Source: Cylindrotheca closterium (lineage: Eukaryota; Bacillariophyta; Bacillariophyceae; Bacillariales; Bacillariaceae). Taken from it: a stretch of 64,000 nt of DNA. The stretch spans positions 333,445 to 397,444 of the forward strand of contig CAKOGP040000668.1 of the NCBI GenBank assembly GCA_933822405.4, read 5' to 3'. The notes beneath the pieces are model-generated. The model did no database searches, was not told the origin of the DNA, and saw only the letters and a list, made by a program, of their open reading frames with translations. The position numbers and the translations under genes are program-made. Shown piece after piece: positions 19,954 to 30,094 of the stretch. The stretch's first letter is position 1, and each line of letters begins with the position of its first letter.

Positions 19954-21751
19954 AAAGAGTGGCCATTGCACTCTCCCCGCTCCTCGACTGGCACAAGCAA
20001 ATGATGCCGCTGGTGTGCGATCACAAACAATGATTCGATATTACCTTTGAGCGTTTGTAAAATGGCCAAGCTCGCCCTGACTAAAGGGTTAAGCTGCTAA
20101 ATGCTTGATGCACCGTATGCTTGTACGTGGTGCTCTTAAATATATCAAGGCAGCTACGAAAGTTTACTAAGACGACGACCAGGCCCCAGCTGTTGATTAT
20201 AAAGAAACACAGTGCTCATTCCAATTAGAACTATTTCCTACTTCTGAGCCTACAGCTGCGTACTCACATGGAGTCAATAATTGCATTCCTGTAGACTGAA
20301 GCTCTTAGTGTCATAGATAAGTCACGGTAATCGTCTTGTTGCTCTCTTACTATTTTTTCTACGATATTCGAAAACATAAAATAAGGTAATACTCTTGGTA
20401 TACCGGTACGAACCGGTAGAATGCGTACATAATTTTTTACATCCATCCGACTAAAACGACTAGGCTCATAACCACCAATATCAGGACACATAGAAACATA
20501 AAAATGAGTGGCGTTCATTTTATTGTTTTTCACCATGAACGTAAGTGAATCGATCGTGAGTCCATGCATCGATAATCGATATGACGAGAATGAGAAGGAT
20601 CGGATTCCCCTTCTTGATACACTCTGTGTAGTTGATGATCCAAATCTCCATTATTTTCGGATCGGTTTATTGTTGATGTATGGATTTCAGCTGCTTTTTT
20701 GGAGGATGATGAATGGCGCAAGCCTAATGACTTGAGCTGTTTTGGCTATGAGAGTCTTATATAGTCATAGTTACGCTGACTCTCCAGCGTTGCTTGAAGT
20801 TGTCTGAAAATCTGGTTTTGGCAGTGTGTCTCATAAAATTCTTCTCTCTCTACAGTTTACAAATGATGCGCTGGTATGATGTGAGTTAGGTTTGTGCTTG
20901 TATTTGATCCTATTTATGAACCGAGATGATTCACCATCTTGAGTGGATGCCGCCCCAGGCTGACTTAATTGTGAAAGAGAAACATTCAAGTAAATTATTC
21001 AACATGATCGAATGATTCAAACACTTAGGAAGTCTGAATCTGAAACTGATTCCTCACGTCATTTTCCCTTTTCCCAGTACAGTACGTTACGTAGCCTGGT
21101 GACTGATTGAGGTAAGAAAAACCTAGATGTTATTTGTAGCGGAGGTAAACAATTGCGATGATGAAACATTACCCAGCTCACTACGAGCGGCAAAACGTCA
21201 CGATGTAGACAACCTTTTTTTCCTATTTTTCCAGAGCGCAAAGATTTGTTGTTCTGCACGTTTTCCCACATCACTGTGGATATTGTCTCATCATCTTCCC
21301 TGTCTCTTTCTCACAGGCTACTTCCGTCCATTCGAAGCAAGATGCATTTTTCACGGCGATCCTGTTCTACCACCACAGGATTTTGCGTTGACAACTCTCC
21401 CTACTTATTGCGCGTTGTGATGCCAGGGTTGAAGTATCTTTTAGAATCCTGTGACAGATCCTGAAGCATTCTATAACGCAAGAATCCAAATGGTTGGAGC
21501 TTTTTTCTCCACGCAGTCTTGTCCAGTAAACAAAATGCCCCGACTCATGTTTTTTCAAGTCACAGTCAGGTCATTTGATTCCACGAATTATGGGGAGCAC
21601 ATGTCAAAGTTGAAACCTCCAATAGGACATCCATATCGATTCATAACTTTCACTTGGAATCATGTATGCATGACCTGACGACACCGATTGAAATCAGATT
21701 GATAATTTGACTTTAAAATTAAGAATTGAATTTTTAGAATTAAAAATACTA
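19954..21751. other. largest gene-poor interval
   Basis: About 1.8 kb, AT-rich. One complete minus-strand frame (20264-20569, 101 codons, containing PVRTGIPRVLPYF) has fairly ordinary codon content but no recognisable family, and I rate it only a weak candidate. TACCGGTA occurs at 20401-20408 with a near copy (ACCGGTA) 10 bp on. No transposon ends or long repeats were noticed. Confidence 0.3.
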
Positions 21752-24086
21752 TTATGGGGTTTGGGATGGTGCGGCACTTGTTGACGGCTGTTTGGACGGT
21801 GATAAACTTGTGCTGGGGGCGTTGCTCGCAGAAGGCTGTTTGGATGGCACCAAACTGTCACTGGGTGCTGAGCTTAGGGAAGGTTGTTTGGAGGGTTCAA
21901 AGGATGGCTGGATCGATACACTACCGATCGTGGTGGAAGATGGACTAATGGAAGGTCGGTCACTTGCTAGTTCGCACCCGCAAAGATCCGCCACCCCCGC
22001 AGTCTCCAGTTTGCTGCACGTAGCATCGTCAATGTACCCGTAGGAACCACCAAGTTCCAAATCACCACAACTAACCAGCCCTAGTGCCGTGGTAGAAAGG
22101 ACATAATCTCGATCGCCCACAACTTGACCTTCGGGGCAAACCCGACAATTCGTGGTGGGAGCCCCACAACCGCAAGAGTCCTTCAAGCCTGCACACTGAG
22201 CTGTGCCATAGGCTAATGGTTGGGTTGCGAGTGTGATTTGGGCATCTTGGCATTTGACATCATTGATGAGTTTTACAGCAGAAAACTTGAGTTTTTCAAA
22301 TCCAGTGCAGGGAGTACAGGCTACGGGAACTTCGCATCCACAAGTATCGACAATATCAGTGCACTGGACTGGTGTCGCATCGAAAACAGCATATTCGCTG
22401 TACAACAACCGGAGTCTTAAATCGGCACAGGATTCGGACATCGAAGCAACTGAGACAGTCGAAAACTTGAGGGCCTGTCCTTGCGGACAAGGAAGACATT
22501 GGGTGTTGGTGGGAAATTCTGAGGCCACTGGAGCTTTGGAAGGTGCCCCCGAAGCAACCTTGGAGGGTTGGGCGGAAACAGAAGGTGCGCCAGATCCAGA
22601 AGGGACTCCCGAAGGCCGTTCCGAAGCACTGGGTCTAGCACTGCTGGAAGGAGCAATGGTGGGATTGGTCGACGATAGTTTGCTGGGCATGTTGGTGGGT
22701 CTATAACTGGTACTTGGGCCTGACGATGGTTCCGTCGAATCTTTCAATGAGGGCGGATCACTTCCTGTAGGGTAGATGCTTCCCGTTGGATTCATGGAAG
22801 GTGCCATGCTCATGGATGGCGCAGGAGAAATAGTAGGCACTGTATCATCCAGAAATACCACCAATGCCGGAGGATCCTCCGAATTGACTCCATAAAACTG
22901 GGTCCCACTCCCAGGTGCTTGCACGGCGTCCCGATTTTCCAACATTAAAAATACGGATTCCTCTCCAAAGGCAGCCGCACTGTCCACAACGTCTGTGATA
23001 TCAATCCATATGGGATCTCCCGCTTTGGGAGGAGGTAAGAACACATTTTGATCCATATTGGCAATTCCTGTCACGGCAGGATGTGGCAAGTCGGTAAACC
23101 GAAAGGATTGCAACTCTTCGGCCAAGACTGGGTTGAATTCTTGGGCCGTCAAGAATTGCAAATCGACTTCTGGCAGCAAAAACAAAGTCAATTTGGGCGG
23201 CGGTGATCCAGCATCGGCCGCCAAAAATAGCCTCAAGAAACTTTTGGTGGATTTGCCCGTGAATTGACCCGCCAGTTGTCGTCGTTGTCGAAAGATGTTG
23301 TCAATCTTGCTCGATACATCCAATCTTATCAAGGCAGAGGCGTCCGAATTCCCGTTTCCTATAATCGTAATGAACATATTATGGAATAGATGTACATAAG
23401 TTTGCAGTGAGATGCAATCCAAAAATCATCAAATCATCCATCGAATGAATGAATGAATGAATGAATGAATGAATGAATCAATACAATGAAAGTAGCTTAC
23501 CATTTTCCACTAGCAACGTGGGAGAGTTGATTTGAGGATTCGTCACACCCTTTTGAATGAAGGTAGAAGCAATGGCAGGATAGACAAATTCGGTTTGGAA
23601 GAATCCACTGGGAGATGTTGATGGACTGATGGAAGGCGCTTCGGTAATGGGAACTTGGTCTGGTGCAACCGCGGTGCCGTTGTTGCTTGGTGCTGGAGTA
23701 GTGGCAACAGGAGCCGGAGTTGATGCCACCACGGCTGTCGTTGTTTGCGGAGGATCATCTTCTTTGGTGAATGCCATTACACCAAAGGCGATAGCGGCAA
23801 CGAGCCAAATGCAACAGCAAATGGCCAATCCAATGATAATCATGCGTCTCTTTTTATTCTCCTCTTCGGATCCAGAATAATTCGCTAATCCATTGGGATT
23901 AGTTTCACTGCTCACACCCCGTTCTTCGTCATTCACATTGATGCTTTGCCATTCACTGGGATTCTCACGGTCATCATTTTCATCCTTGAAATTACCACCT
24001 TCTTCGGAAGAAGAATCGTCGTCACTGCCGCCGATGACAAACTTCTGCCGATCGTCATCACTATCGTCATCAGACGATGAATCCAT
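21752..24086 (-). CDS. single-pass surface protein: DNRLRE-like domain, PSxxPS stalks, Cys-rich modules
   Basis: Two exons, 24086-23501 and 23358-21752, give 730 aa. The intron 23500-23359 (GTAAGC...TAG) is supported by the join LLVENG then NGNSDA. Residues 1-81 are acidic and Ser-rich (cytosolic) and a membrane helix lies at about 82-106. A Thr/Pro linker leads to a domain of about 165-345 that resembles DNRLRE (TFIQKGVTNPQINSPTLLV, ALIRLDVSS, RLFLAADAG, IDITDVV, FLMLENR), a beta-sandwich found in secreted proteins. A long PSxxPS stalk follows, then three modules with CxPCPxGQ or CxPCTG starts and DxCGCE ends, and a C-terminal PSKQPS repeat. Topology and composition recall pleuralin- or adhesive-type diatom wall proteins, but no specific homologue is claimed. 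Confidence 0.75.
23443..23478. repeat. (GAAT)9 microsatellite inside intron
   Basis: Nine uninterrupted GAAT units within the intron (23359-23500) of the DNRLRE-like surface-protein gene, near the donor side. It is probably length-variable. Confidence 0.9.
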
Positions 24087-24878
24087 AATTTATTAGAGTG
24101 GTTGGATTACAACAGGGCCCAAAGCAACGATGATTGATTCAAGTAGGAGACACCGTGACAAGGAAAGGGTTTTCTTGCGTCTCACTCTGTCCAATGAATG
24201 CCTATTTACGGTATTGGAATGGAATTGTATTGCGTTTTCTCTCGAACGGTCACATTTTTTTTCGTTCGTGGTGCGGGACATTTGGTTGTGGTCAAACTAG
24301 TCCGTTTGGATACCAGGTAACGATTAGATTCATTCATTCGCATTCAGGCGCTGGGTCATACCGGGTAATGATCGTTCCTGGTAGATACAGATATACATAT
24401 ATCATCCATATCAAACGTAGTCTTCACAACATAATCATGATTCACTGAAAAACACATGGTAAAAAGCAATCCATGCTGTAGAAGAGATATTTTACAATAG
24501 AACCACCACCGGGAGGAGTGGGGGCGCATTATAGTACTAGTTACCACCCATCTGGTAATAATCTTAGCATTCATCATACCAGTTTTCATTGGACAGTCCA
24601 AGATGAAACTCTTGGCGAAGAAAGTGAAAGAATGAAGCTCTATCAGGATTACGCAATTGGTGCAGAATGAATCGTCAAGGCATAGGCACACACTACAGTA
24701 CCAATAACACGTCGCTCAAGCTCGGGACTGATTTATTACTCCAGACACGTCAGGTTCGACTCATTATATCTCGTATCTGCTATTACCACACAATGATACT
24801 CACCATAGATCGCACTACAAAAAACCTCTTTTTCTATAATCTTCATGATACTAATAAGACAAGGGTTAAAGTATATTT
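24087..24878. other. intergenic, no gene seen
   Basis: About 790 bp between two minus-strand genes. Only short, conflicting frames. Confidence 0.45.
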
Positions 24879-26861
24879 CTAGCAATCTCGGTTTGAAACA
24901 GTTTTGCCTTCCTCTTCATCCTTGTCCTTCGATTCGGTCTCTACTTGTTGCTGTTGCCTTCTGTCGGTCCGCCGTTGTCGAACCCAGCAGCACACGGGAA
25001 TCGACCATAATACCAAGCTGATTGGAATGATGGCAGTAGCAAAATACATGGCAGCAGTAGCCACGGATACACTTAGATCCGGTTTCAATCCTTCTGCCTT
25101 CATGGCCTCTGGTGTCCGAAGCGTCAACAGTGCAATGTCCGTGCGAGACAAGAAACGAAGGCGAGGGCCCCATCCAACCACGCCTTCCGATACAAAAAGA
25201 TACGATGGTCCATGTTCCGAACCAACATCAAACTCTGCCAGTCCTGCAATACCGTCATATGAAAGCAAGGTGATGTGATTGGGCCAGATTTGTCCGCCGT
25301 GTGTATGACCACTGAGTTGAAGTCCAACCCCGTCCTTGGCCGCTTGCTTGATACCGCAAGGTTGATGCTGCAACATGATCATTGGCAAGTCGGAGGAAAT
25401 GGGTTCGTCTTTTTCAATAGAGGTACCATTGAGTCCAGCTTGAACTCGAATTGCTTTTTCAAAATCGGGTGCGATTTGATCTTCATAAAGAGCACCATCT
25501 CGTTGACCACTCCAGTCGGCCATACCGATCAAAGCAACGGAGCAGCCATCTGTGCTCGCCTTGTCCAATATAGCATGTTGATTCTCTAGGAGTACCACAG
25601 TTTCCGCAAAAGGAGCCTCGTCTCGGAGTAGCTTGCGGTAACCTTCAACACCTTTAATGTTTTCGTGGTTTCCAAAGCTCATATACACTCCATCCGGTGC
25701 CTTGAGACGCGCCAGAGGTGCCATCTTTTGGCGGATAATGGCAGTGACCGGTTGGTCCCCAATGTCTCCCACCAAGGCAATGGCATCCGGATTCAAGGCG
25801 TTTAGATTATTCACCATCCGTTCGGCATCGCTGAGACCGGCCATGGATCCCACGTGCAAGTCAGCTGCCATCGCTAGTTTGTATCCATCGCATTGAGGGG
25901 GTAACTTGGGGACTGGAACATTCAGTATCAAGACAGTTGGATCATAGGCAGCAAAATAGGACCAGACCGTCCACCATATGTAAAGCAAAATAATCAGCAA
26001 TAGTCTCCACTTGGCGGCCGAGCGTATCTGATCCAATTGTCTGGACTTGACTGTGTCAGCAGCTTCGGCTGTTTCAGAATTTCCAGTTGCAGTAGTCGCC
26101 ACAGATTGCGGGGCTGCTGCTGCTTCTTGTTGTTGACAACTCGCCCATACAATGTTGGTACGGTACCACCAGTCTTGAGCGACACCCGTGTGTCCCAGAA
26201 TCTTGTCCCTTATGACAAATAGGTAGCATAAGCAGAGGGCATCCACAAGCCAAACAGCACTTAACAAGATCAACAAGGAACCAAACCCACTGTACGTAAC
26301 GACAATAAACATGTCTGGTTCCAAATTTTCATTTCGCACATCGAACCCCAAAACGGCGCCGGCAAAACATAGCACAATGAAGGTCCAGAACAGAATAGTA
26401 GGGACTGTTCGTTGGAGGCTCGGCGGACATGTGGTGGTTGATTCCCAAGTAACAGCTGTCAAAGTATCGCTGTAGCAAAGCGACGAAAGAGCGTTCCGAA
26501 AAAGTAAGTGGTGAGTTGTGATAACCGAATGCTTTTACCTGATTTTTAAAAAATGGACTGAGCCGTCGATCATTTTGCTTCTTTGTTCATACCTTTGAGA
26601 GAGAAAGGGGTCTCGACAAAGTCGGAGCCAGAGGTATCGCAATATCAGAAATACAACAGGTAGTCCCACAAACCACATGACGGTATAAAGAGGAGCCCCA
26701 TCTCCTGACAGCAGGTCAACGGCAATTCCTAATCCAATAAATAAGAGCGCCCCTGCAGCGGAAAGCAACTTCCGGCGATGAGAGCACCAAAATGATTGTT
26801 GATTATTGCCGGATGATGTTTCCGCTGAATTGTTGACATCATTGTCTGCATGATGAGACAT
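24879..26861 (-). CDS. multi-pass membrane metallophosphoesterase, copy A
   Basis: Exons 26861-26593 and 26469-24879 give 619 aa. The intron 26592-26470 (GTATGA...CAG) joins DPFLSQ to SDTLTAVTWES, splitting a Ser codon. Exon 1 encodes two membrane helices (LLFIGLGIAVDLL; VMWFVGLPVVFLILRYLWL). Exon 2 adds three more before the catalytic domain. All metallophosphatase motifs are present: AADLHVGS (DxH), LVGDIGD (GDxxD), SFGNHE (GNHE), LQHQP and SGHTHGGQIWP. A final helix (AMYFATAIIPISLVLWSIPVC) precedes a basic-acidic tail. The layout resembles YkuE/TMPPE-type phosphoesterases, which use two metal ions and act on phosphoesters of lipids or nucleotides at a membrane; the substrate is unknown. 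It is more diverged from B and C than they are from each other. Confidence 0.85.
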
Positions 26862-27185
26862 GTTACTGATTTCTTTGTTCTGATCGTCGTTGATTTTGTG
26901 ATGTGGATGAGTGATTTACGCCTTTGCATGTCAGAATAACACACAGTACAGTATGACAAACGCTTCCTTTCAAGATCACCTCAATTTTTAACCGTGACCT
27001 CATCAGTTAAAATTGATAAAATAGGACAAAGGCCCATCATTGAATGCAATAGATTTGAAAACACTTTCCTCTGTCCCAATAATTGGTTGGACCACTTGAT
27101 GATAAAATTGATGCTATTTTATTTTTCGTATCCTCCAACGTAGACCGCAGGCACACTGTTCGATTTCTTTGACTACATTGTGTTA
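26862..27185. other. upstream region of metallophosphoesterase A
   Basis: AT-rich promoter-like sequence. No gene was seen. Confidence 0.4.
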
Positions 27186-27460
27186 CAGACGGACAAAGGC
27201 CGAACGGCCTTCGACCGTCAAAAGTTGTTGTCGATGCGCCCAGGCAATGATGCCCAGTTTATCGACTGAGATTGAATTCACCCACTTGTGTCGCGGTAAT
27301 TCAATTTTTCTCTCCCAAACCTCACCCGCCCTGTTGGGCACCGCCTCCATTTTACCATATCGGCGGTGCCTGGTAGGAAAGCAGATCTCAGTAATACCGC
27401 ACACGGGATTTCTGAGATTGGTCGAACGAATCGAGTCTATTACTCGATCAGTTCGACCCG
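27186..27460. ncRNA. candidate structured RNA (series of six perfect hairpins), class unknown
   Basis: Consecutive strong inverted repeats fill this interval. The stems, by position, are: 27188-27192/27215-27219 enclosing AAGGCCGAACGGCCTT (27196-27211); 27230-27235/27261-27266 (GTCGAT/ATCGAC); 27271-27278/27298-27305 (ATTGAATT/AATTCAAT, 8 bp); 27337-27345/27362-27370 (GGCACCGCC/GGCGGTGCC, 9 bp); 27385-27391/27412-27418 (ATCTCAG/CTGAGAT); and 27420-27427/27451-27458 plus 27430-27436/27442-27448 (8 and 7 bp around a CTATT loop). A further hairpin lies at 27533-27547 (GCTATC TTA GATAGC). Wobble extension of the 9-bp stem slightly favours the plus strand. No match to U1-U6, U3, SRP or RNase P motifs was recognised. 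A minus-strand frame (27183-27515) overlaps but looks like no known protein. A decayed foldback element is an alternative. Confidence 0.35.
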
Positions 27461-27836
27461 CTTCACACCACAACCCACCAGCTACACACCAAGACAAAAT
27501 ACTACGAACACACACACGGAGGACGGCAGTAGGCTATCTTAGATAGCTGTAGAAATGGTACTGAGTATACGACGAAAAACCTAAAACAGCCCAAAATGGA
27601 ACGTCAAAATCTGCTAACAACAAAAGACCCACGCACTAGTAGACTATTTTATCGTACCTCTTCTTTGATACTTATAAAAATGACTTTCAACGCGAGGAGT
27701 ATCTAGTGGTTGTAGGTGCTGCTTTGGATTGTAGCCGATTTTTACGTCGATCTTGTAGTAAAACTGATCAGGAAACGATTGAAAAAGACTAAAATAAACA
27801 AAATAAAAGGGTCGTGATATTGCGTCTCTAGGAATG
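27461..27836. other. intergenic, one further hairpin
   Basis: Holds the 6-bp hairpin at 27533-27547 and an AT-rich stretch. It ends at the 3' end of metallophosphoesterase copy B. Confidence 0.4.
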
Positions 27837-29787
27837 TCAGTTTGGAAAAATCTTGCCTTCCTCTTCATCCTTGTCCTTTGATTCGGTCTCTACTCCTTGC
27901 TGTTGCCTTCTGTTGTCGGTCCGCCGTTGTCGAGCCCAACAGCACACGGGAATCAAGCATAGTAACAAACTGATTGGAATGATGGATATTGCAAAATACA
28001 TGGCAGCAGTAGCCACGGATACACTTAGGTCCGGTTTCAATCCTTCCGCCTTCATGGCCTCTGGTGTCCGAAGCGTCAACAGTGCAATGTCCGTGCGAGA
28101 CAAGAAACGAAGGCGAGGGCCCCATCCAACCACACCTTCCGATACGAAAAGATACGATGGTCCATGTTCCGAACCAACATCAAACTCTGCCAGTCCTGCA
28201 ATACCGTCATATGAAAGCAAGGTGATGTGCTGGGGCCAGATTTGTCCGCCGTGTGTATGACCACTGAGTTGGAGTCCAATCCCGTCCTTGGCCGCTTGCT
28301 TCATGCCAAACGGTTGATGCTGCAACATGATCATTGGCAAGTCGGAGGAAATGGGTTCGTCTTTTTCAATAAAGGTACCATTGAGTCCAGCTTGAGCTCG
28401 AATGGCTGTTTCATAGTCGGGCGCGATTTGACCTTAACCTCTTCCTCCAGAACCACTCCAATCGGCCATACCGATCAAAGCAATGGAGCAGCCATCGGTG
28501 TTGGCCTTGTTCAGCATGGCATGTTGATTCTCTAGGAGAACCATAGATTCCGCAAAAGGAGACTCTTCTCGAAGCAGCTTACGGTAATCGGCAACACCCT
28601 CAATGTTTTCGTGGTTTCCAAAGCTCATGTACACTCCATCTGGTGCTTTCAGACGCGTCAGAGGTTCCATCTTTTGGCGGGTGATATCCGTCACGGGTTG
28701 GTCCCCAATATCTCCCACCAAGGCAATGGCATCCGGATTCAGGGCGTTTAGATTATTGACCATCCATTCGGCATCGCTGAGACCGGCCATGGATCCCACG
28801 TGCAAGTCCGCTGCCATGGCGAGTTTGTATCCATCGCATTGAGGGGGCAACTTGGGAACTGGAACATTCAGTTTCAAGACAGTTGGATCATAGGCAGCAA
28901 AATAGGACCAGACCGTCCACCATGTGTAAAGTACAAGAATCAGCAGTAGTCTCCACTTGGCGGCCGAGCGTCTCTGATCCAATTGTCTTGGCTTTTCGGC
29001 GTCCGCATCGTCTACTGTTTCAGAATTGCCAGTTGCAGCAGTCGCCACAGATTGCCGGGCGGCTTCTTCTTCTTGTTGTTGAGACAACAACATCATTTTG
29101 CTACGGTACCACCAGTCTTGCGCGGCACCCGTGTGTCCCAGCATCTTGTCTGCCACTACAAACAGATAAAGCAAACAAAGGGCATCCACAAGCCAAACGG
29201 CACTGCATAAAATCAATAGACTTCCAAATCCATTAAAGGTAACCACAATGAACATGTCCGGTTCCAAATTGTCATTTCCCACATCAAACCCCAAAAAGGC
29301 GCCGGCAAAACAGAGCACAAAGAAGATCCAGAACAGACTGGTAGGGACGGTTCGCTGGAGGCTCGGTGGACAGGTAGTCATGGATTCCCAAGTCACAGCA
29401 CCCAGAGTATCACTGTGAAAAGGACGAACGAGAGCATTCCGAAAAAAGTGAGCGCTATGATATACCTGAATGAATGTTCACCTGATAGGTGATTGTGTCA
29501 TCCTTCCAAAATCTTGCGTCGTTTCCTTACCTTTGAGAGAGAAAGGGATCTCGACACAGTCGGAGCCAGAGGTATCGCAATATCAGAAACACCAGAGGCA
29601 GTCCCAGAAACCACATGACGGTAAAGAACGGAGCACCATCACCTGACAATAGGGCAACGGCAATTCCCAATCCAATAAAAAGGGTGGCGGAAAACAGACT
29701 TCGACGATGAGAGCACCAACACGACTGCTTATTATTGTCCGATGATGATTGCGCTGAAGTAGCGATGTCGCTTTCTGAATGAGACAT
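27837..29787 (-). pseudogene. metallophosphoesterase copy B, interrupted by an in-frame TAA
   Basis: Exons 29787-29531 and 29412-27837 join exactly as in copies A and C (intron 29530-29413, GTAAGG...CAG) and would encode 610 aa, but a TAA at 28436-28434 stops translation just after GMADWSG. Around the stop, ten codons (SGSGGRG-stop-GQ) replace the eleven codons that copy C has (SGKRDALFEDQ). The frame is kept on both sides, and the downstream part, with LQHQP, SGHTHGGQIWP and the last membrane helix, is otherwise intact. The truncated product (about 440 aa) would have the DxH, GDxxD and GNHE motifs but lack the C-terminal metal-binding histidines, so it is probably inactive. The rest is nearly identical in protein sequence to copy C, so inactivation or conversion was recent. 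An assembly error is possible. Confidence 0.75.
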
Positions 29788-29800
29788 GTCACAGATCGTT
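27840..29800 (-). repeat. left arm of ~1.95 kb inverted repeat (metallophosphoesterase B)
   Basis: This arm, including coding exons and intron position, is inverted and highly similar to 33890-35835. The ~4.1 kb between them holds the CLC channel and the JMJD8-like gene. Such arms allow inversion of the spacer or gene conversion. Confidence 0.7.
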
Positions 29801-30094
29801 TTGTTCTGAACTGATCATTAATTTTTTTGTATATTTTTTATGATAAAATATAAGATTATGAGTGATGTGTGCACACAACCATTGCGTCAGTGTGTTTCTT
29901 TCCAAGAACATCAAGAATTTACTAAAATATTAATACAGTCGAATTATTCGCCTCCGTTTTATGACGTGGTCCGATGTTGACTACGTCAGCACAAACCAAT
30001 CTCACAAAATTCTGTCACCCCTGTCACCTCCTGTCATATCACTTCAATTGATTCTTGTTGTTCTTTCATCACAAAAGAAGCGAATCAATCGATC
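29788..30094. other. divergent promoter region between copy B and the CLC gene
   Basis: About 307 bp, AT-rich near 29820-29860. Nothing else was recognised. Confidence 0.4.

Noticed and set aside
20264..20569. 101-codon minus-strand frame in the gene-poor interval
   Set aside because: Complete ATG-to-stop with ordinary codons, but no homology recognised and it contains the TACCGGTA palindrome. Evidence too weak for a gene call.
23443..23478. GAAT repeats considered as a CRISPR-like or satellite array
   Set aside because: Pure tetranucleotide microsatellite inside an intron; no spacers.
27183..27515. 110-codon minus-strand open frame
   Set aside because: It overlaps the hairpin array, resembles no protein family, and is better explained by the inverted-repeat structure.
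28416..28455. 21-nt GT...AG segment that would remove the copy B stop codon
   Set aside because: Far shorter than the 69-246 nt introns seen elsewhere in the window. Kept only as a test under the pseudogene finding.
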